A stretch of DNA of 46,833 nucleotides from Thecamonas trahens ATCC 50062 (Eukaryota; Apusozoa; Apusomonadida; Apusomonadidae): positions 330,665-377,497 of the forward strand of contig NW_013657661.1 of assembly GCF_000142905.1 (NCBI RefSeq). Direction: 5' to 3'. Below the pieces are notes generated by a model. It was given only the letters and a program-made list of their open reading frames with translations. It was not told the origin of the DNA and made no database searches. Position 1 is the stretch's first letter; each line of letters opens with the position of its first letter. Below, one piece after another: positions 8,071-17,044 of the stretch. A program made the position numbers and the translations under genes.

Positions 8071-10427
8071 CTACGACGGGCCCGACGATGACGGCGGCGC
8101 CGAGAGAGGGAGCATATTGTGGCGGGCAAGGAACTTGTTGCGGGCCTCGGAGATGTTGAGGATCCACTCGATCTTGACCTTGTGGGATGGCGCCTCCCAC
8201 ACGTACTCTTTCTCGGCGGTCCGGAGGCGGAAGACGTTGGCAAGCGTGGGAGTGTCCTTCATATCCTCGACAAGAACGGCCGAGAGCGGAAAGTGCTTGC
8301 GCATGGAATACGTCTTGCGGCCGACGAGCGACTTTTTGGCCCAGAGCAGCGTCGAGTCGAGGACCACCATGAGTCGCTCCTCGGTCTTTGAGCCGGTTCG
8401 CTTGACCAGGAGCCCGTCCTGGATGACGCACGGCGCCGCCGAGAGAAGCAGCGAGTCGGAGCCGTCGATAGCGTCGAGCAACTGCTCTAGCCGGCGCTGC
8501 TCATCGGCGACGCGTTTGTTGTCGTTGACCCGCTGGACAAGCGCGTCGAGAAGGGCGTGGGCCTTGCTCAGCAGCTCGAGACCCGGCGCCTCCGGTGGCG
8601 TTGCCTTGATCAACTCGCGGAGGAGAAGCGGATACTTGCAAAGCCGCTGGACGGGCTTGACCAGGTAGCCCTCCAGCGGGAGCCGCCGCAGCGGTGTCAA
8701 ATCGCCCACTTCGTCCAGAAACCTGCGCAGTTTGGATCCGGTCCGCCCGAGACATGCCCGCTTAAGGTTCGAGATCGAGCGTGGGTGGTTGCCGCAGTAC
8801 TCAGAGTAGGCTGCAGCGAGGGCGCGGATATGTGGGACAAGGATGTCTGCAATGGCGCCGACCGTCGGCGCGCTCAGCTGCCGCGCCTGTAGATCGGCGA
8901 GGAGCGCCGTGTGCAATGTGAGCAGGTCGTCGACGTTGGCAAAGATCGAGGCCGTCATTTCGCTCTCCAGAACCTCGGGCAACTCGCGGAGTGGGTGTGC
9001 AAAGACGTTGATCAGCAGCTCGAGGTCGGTCACAAACTGCACCTCGGACGAGACAAACTCGAACATGACCTCTTGTCGCACGTACTCGTCGCCGTTCAGC
9101 GTGTCGAGCGGGATGAGAAACAGCTCGGCATAGTCGCGATATGTCGACGGCTCGGATGCCGGCGCGACGTGAAAAACCATCTCCAGCGGGTTGGGGACCA
9201 CAGACTTTTTCCCTCCGCACACGCTCAGCGATACTGTCTCGACCAGCGGATTTGTGCCTGCGGCGTTGACGGCATTGATCACCGCCCGCTGCAGCGCACT
9301 CGCCACATGCATGCCAAAGTTGTCGACCGTCGCGCATGCGCAGGTGCGCAGCCGCGAGAGCTGGGCCTTGAGCGCGGTAAAAGACGAGGTGGGGACGGCG
9401 CTCTCGACGACCTCGCCGTCCGATGCATGCGGTTCGTCGCCGCGAGCTGCCACAATAGCAGTCTTGGCCACAACCAGCGTCGCCGACGCCAGCGATGACA
9501 GCTCGTAGGTGTTGAAGCCCGGCGGGCCGTCATCAAGCACCGCGAGTAGCGTCTTCAGCAGCTTGATGGTGTGGACAGTGGCCGGCAGTAGCTCAGCGGA
9601 GGAGCTGGGTTCCACAAGCGGAACAAGCTCGTCGAGCGCGTCGATGAATGTCGCCTGTGCATCCTTGGCGTCCGCACACACCTTGACACATTGGGTTCGG
9701 AGGACCTTGGTTGACGGCTCAGAGGCAACGAGCGCGAGTGGGATGGCGACCGACGCCAGGGGTGTGATGCGCTTGCGCCGCTTACCACCGGTAGCCCGAA
9801 TCCGCGGCTTGGACTTGCGGCGGCCGGTCGAGGCTGATGCCGTCACCGGCGCACCGCCCATGGCCGAGACGTGGACCGAGTTACGATGATTGACCGAGCA
9901 CGCGTCACAGAGCGCACCAATCTTGGTGTCCTCAAACTCGGCCCGCGCGGAAGCTCGGCCTTGCACATGCGGCACTTGAAGCAAGCGACGTGGAAGAGGC
10001 CCGCCCGGACTGCAACAGGATTCGGATCGCGGATGACAAGTCCGCAGGCGACACACTGGCGGGCGACGAGCGCGTCGTAGTCGGCTCGGCAATACGGCGC
10101 GCCCTCGAGGGCAAAGTACGCGCCACCGGCAAAAGGCTTGCCACAGCCGAAACAGACGAAACAGGCCGGATGAAAGGCATTGTCACATGCTCGCAACATG
10201 GAGCCGAGCACAGTCTTCCCGCATCGCTTGCACGGCTCCCCGTGATGAGCCGAATAGCATGAGGCACAGAACGGAGCGGACTTGACGTCGACAAAGGCGC
10301 CATCCGGGAAGGGCTTGCGGCATTTGACACAGACAAAGCAAGCCGGATGCCATTTACGACCACATGCTGCTAGCATTGGTTGACCTTGCTTCAACGGCAT
10401 GCCACACCGGCCGCCGCATTTGACCAT
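8071..10427 (-). CDS. Rho guanine-nucleotide exchange factor with three LIM domains, DH and PH; frame break near 9942-9944
   Basis: The ATG at 10427 opens into LIM1 (first Cys pair spaced C-x3-C), LIM2 (CKRCGKTVLG...HPACFVC) and the first half of LIM3 (CVACG...HVACFKCRMC). The frame then fails. The second half of LIM3 (EFEDTKIGALCDAC) and the rest of the protein continue in the -1 frame to the stop at 8071. One extra base at the C run 9942-9944 would join them inside LIM3 and give 785 residues. Around residues 446-639 is a RhoGEF (DH) domain with the conserved LPLEGYLVKPVQRLCKYPLL core, followed by a PH domain at about 662-769 (VIQDGLLVKRTG ... KVKIEWILNI). The expected role is activating Rho-family GTPases at the cortex, with the LIM domains binding partners. 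A helical and basic linker lies between LIM3 and DH. Confidence 0.85.
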
Positions 10428-11006
10428 TCTCCCCCCGGTGGATTCAGCCTAGACGTGTGCGCCCTGCTCGCACGCGACGCGTGACAGGTGACGGGGTGGT
10501 GGTGGTTGGGGGGGGGGGGTTGGGGGGTTGGGGGGTTGGGGGGTTGGTTGGGCTTTGAAAGGAGAGAGCGGGAGAGGGGATGGGTGGCCCACCGAGTGGT
10601 GGTGGTGGTGGTGGTGGTGGTGGTGGTGGTGGTGGTGGTGGTGGTGGTGGTGAGGTGGTGTGGAAAGAGGGGTGAGAGGCAGGCGAGGCTGTCATTGGTC
10701 GGTGGCTTTGGTCGATGAGCTTGGTGGCGATTGGCATCGGCTGGGCATGGGGCGCGTGGACACAGCGTGGACATGAGCGGGTGCAGAGCGTGTGTGATGC
10801 TTAGTCATCGACTGCACGCATCGTTGATATGTGGTGGTGGATGATCGGGCCGGGAAGGACGGTGGTGGCGTCGCAGAGGGAGGTCGGCATGGAGGCACGA
10901 GTTCGCTCCTGGTCAAGGTGCCCACAGGCAACGCTATCCAGAGCCGGCAGGTGGACACGTCTCACATAGCACTCACCACTTACCTCTCTCAAAACTCGCC
11001 TTTGGT
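10428..11006. promoter_or_regulatory. Divergent intergenic region with G-rich and TGG repeats
   Basis: These 579 bp lie between the RhoGEF start (minus) and the DUF547 gene start (plus). They hold G-runs near 10508-10550, an uninterrupted TGG array at 10597-10651, and otherwise mixed sequence. No additional gene is supported. The G-rich strand is the plus strand, so the repeats lie on the antisense strand of the RhoGEF 5' region. Confidence 0.5.
10597..10651 (+). repeat. (TGG)n trinucleotide microsatellite
   Basis: About 18 perfect TGG units in the upstream region of the RhoGEF gene, immediately preceded by several G-runs. Confidence 0.95.
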
Positions 11007-12187
11007 ATGGCCGGTTCACTGCTCATTGTGGGCTTCTGTGTCTGCGGTGTGGTCGTGGCTCTGCTGCTTGTTCTTGCCTGCCTGTGGTCGACGCCGCTCG
11101 GCCGCTCCTTGCGCATCGCTCGCCAGGTTCTCCGGCCGGTCCGCGCGGGCATGATCGTGCTCAACGAGCCGGGTGCTACGGGTGTGAGCCATGGTCAAGG
11201 AGCGTCGAGCTCAGATGAAAGCGTCAGCGTGACCGAGAGCTCGGGCGTTACCGATGGGCGAACGAGAGCGACAACTGGGAGAGCAACGAGAAGACCGACG
11301 ACGGTGTGGCAATGGACGACGTGGCGGTGGCGCTTGATGATGACGGAGAAGGAGACGCGTCGCGGGAGAGGCTGGATGTAGCGGCGCTCGCACGGCGGAT
11401 CAACGGTGCAGTCTTGACGTTGTACGCAGATCATTTGTCGGACGACGGGCGGCAGGTCGACTACGCGTCGATGCGGGCGTCGACGGCGTTTGGGCAGTAT
11501 GTGGCAGAGGTGGCGCGGCTGGCGGACGAGGTCACAGTCGACCAGCTCTGCGATCTGACGGACGACCAGGTCAAGGCCACGTTTATCAATTTATACAACG
11601 CGATCGTCATTCATGCGACAGTTGTGCGCGGAGCGCCGGGCGACATGGCTCAGCGCACTTCGTTCTTTGCCCAGTCGGCGTACCGCATTGGGGGGGAGCT
11701 CCTCTCGCTTGACGACATCGAGCATGGCGTGCTGCGCGGCAACGCGGTCCACCCTGCGCCGTGGTTCCGCGGCTCGCAACTCGACGTGGCTCGCAGGCCG
11801 CAGCTCGCGGCGCTGGCGGCGCGGATGCGGCCGGTCGACCCCCGTATCCACTTTGCCCTGGTCTGCGGCGCAGTCTCGTGCCCGCCGATCCGGGTATTCA
11901 CCTCGCGGAATCTCGAGTTTGGCCTCGACGCAGCGGCGGCCAACTTTTGCAGCCAGAGCGTGCGCGCGGTCGGCGAAAGAGCGCTTGAGCTCTCGTCGAT
12001 CTTCAAGTGGTATGCGTGCGACTTTGCACCGTCGGTGGTGAGCTGGCTCGCCGAGCGCTCAGACCAGCTCTTTCGCAGCTCTGAGTCTCCCGAGGCCGAT
12101 GTGCTTGCGGTACTTGCAGCCGCACAGCGTGGCGAGCAGGTCTCGCTCAGCTACGCAGCGTACGACTGGTCACTCAACGGGCACTGA
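11007..12187 (+). CDS. DUF547 protein with N-terminal membrane anchor; frame break near 11256-11258
   Basis: The ATG at 11007 starts a hydrophobic segment (LLIVGFCVCGVVVALLLVLAC), probably a signal anchor, followed by a Ser-rich linker. In that frame the coding character is lost after SVTESSGVTDG. The -1 frame continues with a plausible acidic linker (ANESDNWESNEKTDDG) into the main domain, so one extra G at 11256-11258 would fuse them into 393 residues. The domain, about residues 148-344, has the DUF547 hallmarks: F-I-N-L-Y-N-A-I, NAVHPAPWF and HFALVCGAVSCPPI. DUF547 proteins have no firmly established biochemistry, so no reaction is assigned. If the frame break is real, the ATG at 11312 would give a soluble 291-residue form. 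The gene ends 34 bp from the convergent sulfotransferase. Confidence 0.75.
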
Positions 12188-12221
12188 GCGAGAGCGGCCG
12201 CGCGCGGCGGCGGGCGGCCGG

Positions 12222-14024
12222 CTACACCTCGCCCGGCTCCAAGTTGTCGCCGGGGTGTGGAGTTGGCGCTGCGCCATATTCGCTTGCCAAGCCTGCATCC
12301 CAGCCATCGTCCGGGAGTTCGACATGGCGCATGGAAGGTGCAGCCATGCCTGCGCGAAAGTCGGCGACGACGTCGGGCCGGGTGGCGAGGCAGTGGGCGA
12401 GCTGGCGCTCAAACAGCGCAAGCGCACGTGTGTAGAGCTGCAGATCGAGGGCGTTGTGGGCAAGGACAAGGGCGGCAAGCTCGTCGTCAACGTCAAAGAG
12501 GCGCATGCCATCGGTCTTGTTGGCAACAAGCGAGTGCGAGGCAAAGGCGACGCCGAGATTGTGGGCGTCGATGCCGACACGACAGGAGAGGAGGACGAGC
12601 GAGTCGTTGAACCGCTCGGCAATGCCTACGAAAGCCATGGACGCCACATGCTTCCACGCCATCTCGAGCATGGCGTCTGGCGAGGGGTAGACTTCATGGG
12701 GATGGGCGTCCGAGTGGCCAGCGAGCATGGAAGTCATGCGGTTCGAGGCTCCGACAGCGTTGGCTGGCTCGGTGACGTATGCCGCGCAGCCGTCACGGGT
12801 GGGCGCACCCGGTGCGATCAGGCCCGAATCCCAGATGCAGTCCTGGCCGGCGTTAAACTTGTACTCGGAAATGACGCGGTCAAGTGGGTGCCGCAGCATG
12901 GTAGCAAGAAGGAGCGAGCGGCACTGGCGGATGGTCCAGACGCGCCACGCGCGTTCTTCAGCGAGCTCGCGGGCGCGGGTGATGTTGCGCGGTGCGCCGG
13001 GTTCCGTGCCTTCCTCCACCTTCTCCTGCGCTGCGCGCAGGTAGGCTTCGCGGAGGTTGGTGTGGAGCGGCGGACCGGCGAGGACGCGGTTCATGGCGTC
13101 GGCCTGATCCATCTGCGCTTTCACGGCAAACTTGTCGAGACTTTCGCCCCACGCGCTGTTGGCCGGCCGTGCCATCGACAGCAGCGCCCGCTTTCCCTGA
13201 CCTTTGGGACGGAGCGGTGGTGGCGGAACAATGGGCGAGAGCGCCATCGACGCGTTGAGCATCACGCTGTAGCCAACAACTTCCGAGTCGGGCATGGGGT
13301 AAACCTCCGGGAGGATGCATGCCGGGCGGCGGTAGGGTACGCCGCGACGATGGGCTACAAACGGGCGGAGGAGGTCGGCGTAGTCTGCATGCGGCTCGAC
13401 AAGTAGGCGGCAGCGCATGACGTGTGAGTACGAGGTGAGCGGAGCAATGGCTTCGACGCAATTGCGAAAGTGGGTGCAGTTGGTCGGAAGATCGCGGGTC
13501 TTGGTCACGCAGAACGATTGCCTGCACTGCATCGGCTGCAGGCCGAACGCGTGCGTCACAGCCGCCCGGAGGACTGCGGTAAAGGTCTTGGTCGCCGTCT
13601 TCTGGATGCGAACAAAAGCAAACCAGTCAGACGGCGTAAAGTCCACCGCAAACTCGATGTGGCTCTGCGGGACCGACGTGACAGCAGCATCGGCGCCGTT
13701 CTTCAGCGTTTCGGGCAGCGGGCGTGATCCGGCTTTGCTCCACCGGGCCCACTCTTGCTGCCGAGCCAGTTGCTTCTTCCGCTCCGCGTCAGATCCGTCT
13801 CGCCAGTTGCTCTGCCCACTCGACTTGCTCTCTCCACCAGAGCTGCTGTCTCGACTATCCGAGCCTGAGTGCGTGCCATCAGTGGCACGTGCGAGAAGCT
13901 CGGCTGACTCGTGCGAGGTTGCCGGGGCGGACGACGGCGCCAGAGCGAGTTGGAGGCAGACCAGCACCGCCAGCACCACCAGCACCACCCGTAGCCATGT
14001 GCTGGACCATGGAGTGAAGCCCAT
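12222..14024 (-). CDS. Type II membrane carbohydrate sulfotransferase-like protein
   Basis: 600 residues from the ATG at 14024. The frame is open further upstream, but there it encodes only a Thr-His repeat from a CA microsatellite. A short N-terminus and one hydrophobic segment (VVLVVLAVLVCLQLAL, about residues 12-30) give type II Golgi topology. Near residue 141, FVRIQKTATKTF matches the 5'-phosphosulfate (PAPS) binding loop of heparan-sulfate-type sulfotransferases (usual form IQKTGGTTF). Near residue 378, MLRHPLDRVISEYKF matches the 3'-phosphate-binding segment (R-x-P-x-x-R-x-x-S-E). Several Cys pairs and N-glycosylation sequons fit a lumenal domain. The arrangement is closest to heparan sulfate 6-O-sulfotransferases, but the acceptor sugar cannot be deduced. 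The loop has Ala-Thr-Lys where Gly-Gly-Thr is usual. Confidence 0.75.
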   Translation of the reverse strand: MGFTPWSSTWLRVVLVVLAVLVCLQLALAPSSAPATSHESAELLARATDGTHSGSDSRDSSSGGESKSSGQSNWRDGSDAERKKQLARQQEWARWSKAGSRPLPETLKNGADAAVTSVPQSHIEFAVDFTPSDWFAFVRIQKTATKTFTAVLRAAVTHAFGLQPMQCRQSFCVTKTRDLPTNCTHFRNCVEAIAPLTSYSHVMRCRLLVEPHADYADLLRPFVAHRRGVPYRRPACILPEVYPMPDSEVVGYSVMLNASMALSPIVPPPPLRPKGQGKRALLSMARPANSAWGESLDKFAVKAQMDQADAMNRVLAGPPLHTNLREAYLRAAQEKVEEGTEPGAPRNITRARELAEERAWRVWTIRQCRSLLLATMLRHPLDRVISEYKFNAGQDCIWDSGLIAPGAPTRDGCAAYVTEPANAVGASNRMTSMLAGHSDAHPHEVYPSPDAMLEMAWKHVASMAFVGIAERFNDSLVLLSCRVGIDAHNLGVAFASHSLVANKTDGMRLFDVDDELAALVLAHNALDLQLYTRALALFERQLAHCLATRPDVVADFRAGMAAPSMRHVELPDDGWDAGLASEYGAAPTPHPGDNLEPGEV

Positions 14025-14175
14025 GGGTGGAGGAAGGGGGATGGGGGGGAGGAGTGTGCGAGTATGGAAGTGTGGGGTTGGCGTGGGTCGTGGAGGGCGG
14101 CGCCCGACTTTGGTTTGAGCGGGCGACACGACGACACGATGGTGACTGCTGCGAGAGCACTGCGATCGTGTGTAT

Positions 14176-14176
<1 letters not shown>

Positions 14177-14224
<48 letters not shown>
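14177..14224 (+). repeat. (GT)n dinucleotide microsatellite
   Basis: About 24 perfect GT units lie in the gap between the K+-channel-like stop (14288) and the sulfotransferase start (14024). They read as CA on the sense strand of both flanking genes. Confidence 0.95.
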
Positions 14225-14227
<3 letters not shown>

Positions 14228-14287
14228 GCGGTGATGATGGCGGTGGTGGTGGCGGTAGAGACGATGCGGTCATGCGTGACGCGGTTC

Positions 14288-15295
14288 CTAGACCAGATGG
14301 GCACCGGTGGCAAGAAAGCCATGGCTGCCTGTGGAGAGAAAGCCCTGCGCGCGAGCTTCAGCGGCAGCGCGGGCCTGATGAGCACGCGAAAGAGCCTCGA
14401 CGCCGCGGGCAAAGATGACGGCGGTGTAGACGACCGAGATGAGGAGCTGGAGTGAGACGGCAAAGTAGGTGTACCACACGGCAGGGACGATGTCGCCAAA
14501 GCCGGCGGTGGTCATGGCGGTGAGCGAAAAGTAGAGCATGCGGATAAAGGTGGCCGCGTAGGTGGAAGAGTGGCTGAGCTCGGAGCCGTCGGTAGTCTCG
14601 TGAGCAAACGAGGCGGGGAGGCCGCGGAAGGACGAGGGGCGGATGCGATACAGTAGGGTGTAGACGCCGGCAAAGAGAAGGACAGTGGAGAGATAGGACT
14701 GCATAAGGAAGACACCTGTGGCCGAGCCATGCAGCAGCTGCTTGGTTAGCTTGATCGAGGTCATGACGATGGCCAGGAGCATGACTGACTGGAAGACGAC
14801 GAGGACGCCGATGCCAATATCGACAGACGCGGCGTGCGAGCCCGAGGTCGACGATCCGGCCTCTGTCAGTGTCAAGATGAGCATGAGCGCAGCTTGCCAC
14901 AGCACCGACCAGACGAGCAGATACTGGGTGATAAACCGCGGGATCTTGTGCCGCTTCCGCCGCGGCATGATCAGCCGTGGCGACCCGCCGCCTGATGGTG
15001 CCAGCCGCGGTGCTGTGGAGCTGTTTCCGGAGCCGACCTCGTCGTCTTGTGCATAGAGCGGGACCTGATGAGTGAGGAGTGAGGTCTGCTCATTGCCTAG
15101 TTCGACCTCGAACAGTGTGTGGTCATCGGTGTGGTATGGATGGAGGACCAGCGGCCGATGCCTGGCGGCGCGGCTGGCGTCTCCCGGCCGCCTGCTCGGC
15201 TCCCGCTCGCGCTCTCGCCCGCGCCGCTCGCCCTGCCCCGCGCCGGCTAGCGTCCGCGACAGGCTCGCTGCCCGACCAGAGGCATTGTTCGACAT
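14288..15295 (-). CDS. Ion-channel (K+ channel pore) membrane protein
   Basis: 335 residues from the ATG at 15295. A 115-residue Arg/Ser-rich cytosolic N-terminus precedes hydrophobic segments at about 118-142, 155-182 and 192-215, a pore loop, and a last segment at about 275-298 (YFAVSLQLLISVVYTAVIF). The pore reads LTAMTTAGFGDIVP, a K+-selectivity-filter pattern (usual T-x-x-T-V-G-Y/F-G-D) with Ala in place of Val. Only one pore is present, so a functional channel would need to be a tetramer (or a dimer, if the other pore were supplied elsewhere). A region with three helices before the pore differs from both 2TM and six-helix voltage-gated types, and no Arg-rich S4 is seen. The short C-terminus holds an imperfect FLSTGSHGF/FLATGAH duplication. 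Confidence 0.75.
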   Translation of the reverse strand: MSNNASGRAASLSRTLAGAGQGERRGREREREPSRRPGDASRAARHRPLVLHPYHTDDHTLFEVELGNEQTSLLTHQVPLYAQDDEVGSGNSSTAPRLAPSGGGSPRLIMPRRKRHKIPRFITQYLLVWSVLWQAALMLILTLTEAGSSTSGSHAASVDIGIGVLVVFQSVMLLAIVMTSIKLTKQLLHGSATGVFLMQSYLSTVLLFAGVYTLLYRIRPSSFRGLPASFAHETTDGSELSHSSTYAATFIRMLYFSLTAMTTAGFGDIVPAVWYTYFAVSLQLLISVVYTAVIFARGVEALSRAHQARAAAEARAQGFLSTGSHGFLATGAHLV

Positions 15296-15452
15296 GGCGG
15301 CGGGCCGGAGTCCGAGTGCGGTGGCGGGGGGTTCGGTCGGGCGGGAGTTGCCGGGTGTGGCTGGCGTGGGTATGGTCTGGTGGTGGCGCCGCCCGATTTG
15401 GCGTGGCGGCCGTCAGGCATGGGAGAGCTTTGGTCTTGCATTTTTACGTGGT

Positions 15453-16913
15453 CTACTCCTCGTCGTCGGCAGAGTCGTCGCCGTCGACCTCGGCGTTGGC
15501 GCGCTCGAGATCCTTGAGGAGGGCGGTAAAGTCCTTCTCGTCGCGCTCCGAAGTGGCGCGCGGCGGGATCTTGAGGTTCATCTTGCCGCCGGCCTCCTCG
15601 ATGACAGCCTTGGTGCGTGCGATGGCCTCGTTGAGGAGCGCAGTGCCCTTGTCGGTGTTGTTGGCGGTGGTGAGGAAGACGTAGAGCGGCGGGGCGACGA
15701 GCTTGACTGAGACCTGGGCGTCGGCATCGCCGTCGTCGTCTGCGGCGGCGTCGTCGCCGTCCGAGGGCAGGTCTGCGGCGGAGATCTCGCCAGCACGCAG
15801 GGCACGCTTGATGGCCTCGATGCCCTCGTAGGTGTCGCACGAGACCTCGACGTCGGCCCGGAGGCGGACGGCAGACGGGGTGAGCCGGCGGCGGATCATC
15901 TTCATGAGCGTCTCGTAGACCTCGGGCTCAATGTCAAACTCGCCAAAGACCTCCTCCTCGTTCTGGATGGCCTTGCAGAACCCGATGTACGCATGTCCGT
16001 ACTTCTTGTAGAGAGGCCAGCCAAACTGGACGTACAGGTCCTCCAGCACCTTGCCGGTCACCTTGGCCGTCTGCCGCATGATGGTGTGCACCTCCTTGGA
16101 CTTTGCGTACTTCTCCTCCAGCTGCGCAATGTCCTTCTCCTCCACACGCCGCTTTGAGAGATCAATGTAGCCTGCACCATTCCCGGACATTACCGTGGTG
16201 AGTCCACACTCTGCACACTACACTCTGCATTCCACCATTCCGTTCCCATTCCCACCACCACCACCACCACCACCACCACAACCATCATCATCATCATCAT
16301 CATCAGCCATCTTGGTCGGCCGACAGAAAATTGGCCACACCAATGAGCCAAGGCGAAAGCCACCACATCCCCAGCGTCCCACCTCCATGCACGCATACCA
16401 CCGACCCCCCCCCCCCCTTTCAAACCACATCATCTTGTGTGTGACAGTGGGTATGTAAACCGGAGGATGTGGTGTGTGTAGGGGTGTGTGTAGGGGGAGA
16501 TTGTGGCGTGTGTGTGTGGGGGGGGTGTCTGATGGGCGTTCGACGAGCCATGCTCGGCAAGTTGAGAAGGGAGGGAGGGATGGGCATGGGGGGAGGGGGA
16601 GGGGAAGGGAGGTGGTTAGAAGGGGGAGGGGGGATAGTGGAAAGGTTGGCGTACCCTTCTCCTTGTCGACGCGGAGGACGGCGACAACCTCGTTACGGCC
16701 GACGCGAATGAGCTTGGGGATGGAGCGGATGCGGCGCTTGGAGAGCTCCGAGAGGAGGATCATGCCCTCGATGTTGTTGTACTCGAGGAGGGCAACGTAG
16801 GCACCCATCTCCGCCACAGACCGCACGTTGACCATCACAGGCTCGTCAATGTCTGGGAACTTCTTCTCGTACATCCGGCACGACAGGGGGTCCGAAGGTG
16901 CTCCGCTCGACAT
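15453..16913 (-). CDS. Translation initiation factor eIF2, alpha subunit (two exons)
   Basis: Exon 1 is 16655-16913 and exon 2 is 15453-16171. The intron (16172-16654, 483 nt) starts GTACGC and ends GTGCAG. Splicing joins VDKEKG to YIDLSKRR, an invariant eIF2-alpha junction, and yields 325 residues. The N-terminal S1/OB domain carries [16 protein letters not shown] and [20 protein letters not shown]. The second serine of SELS corresponds to regulatory Ser51, whose phosphorylation turns eIF2 into an inhibitor of eIF2B. The helical domain and C-terminal alpha-beta domain follow ([16 protein letters not shown]), ending in an acidic tail. An insert of Asp/Ala residues (about 15, [12 protein letters not shown]) lies before the last domain. 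The protein delivers initiator tRNA as part of the eIF2 trimer. The start is the ATG at 16913 (MSSGAP). Confidence 0.95.
16172..16654 (-). other. eIF2-alpha intron with low-complexity tracts
   Basis: This 483-nt intron is bounded by GTACGC and GTGCAG on the minus strand. Seen on the plus strand it holds a CCA/CAT microsatellite at about 16253-16306, a C-run near 16407-16417 and several G-rich stretches between 16495 and 16640. No coding potential is evident. Confidence 0.85.
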
Positions 16914-16999
16914 GGTTAAAGGGGGTCGAGTCAAGTGTGGCTCTGTCTCTCTGGTTGATGGTCAGCGAGCGGCCGGCGGCCGGCGGCCGGCGGTGGGCG

Positions 17000-17000
<1 letters not shown>

Positions 17001-17044
<44 letters not shown>
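17001..17044 (+). repeat. GT microsatellite followed by poly-G
   Basis: About 14 GT units run straight into a G-run of about 17 bases. The poly-G ends immediately beside the stop codon of the ARM/HEAT-like gene (17045), so the 3' untranslated region of that gene begins with a C-run and CA repeat. Confidence 0.95.

Noticed and set aside
12099-13406. Plus-strand open frame of 435 codons across the sulfotransferase
   Set aside because: It overlaps a gene with recognisable PAPS-binding motifs on the other strand, and its own translation has no recognisable features.
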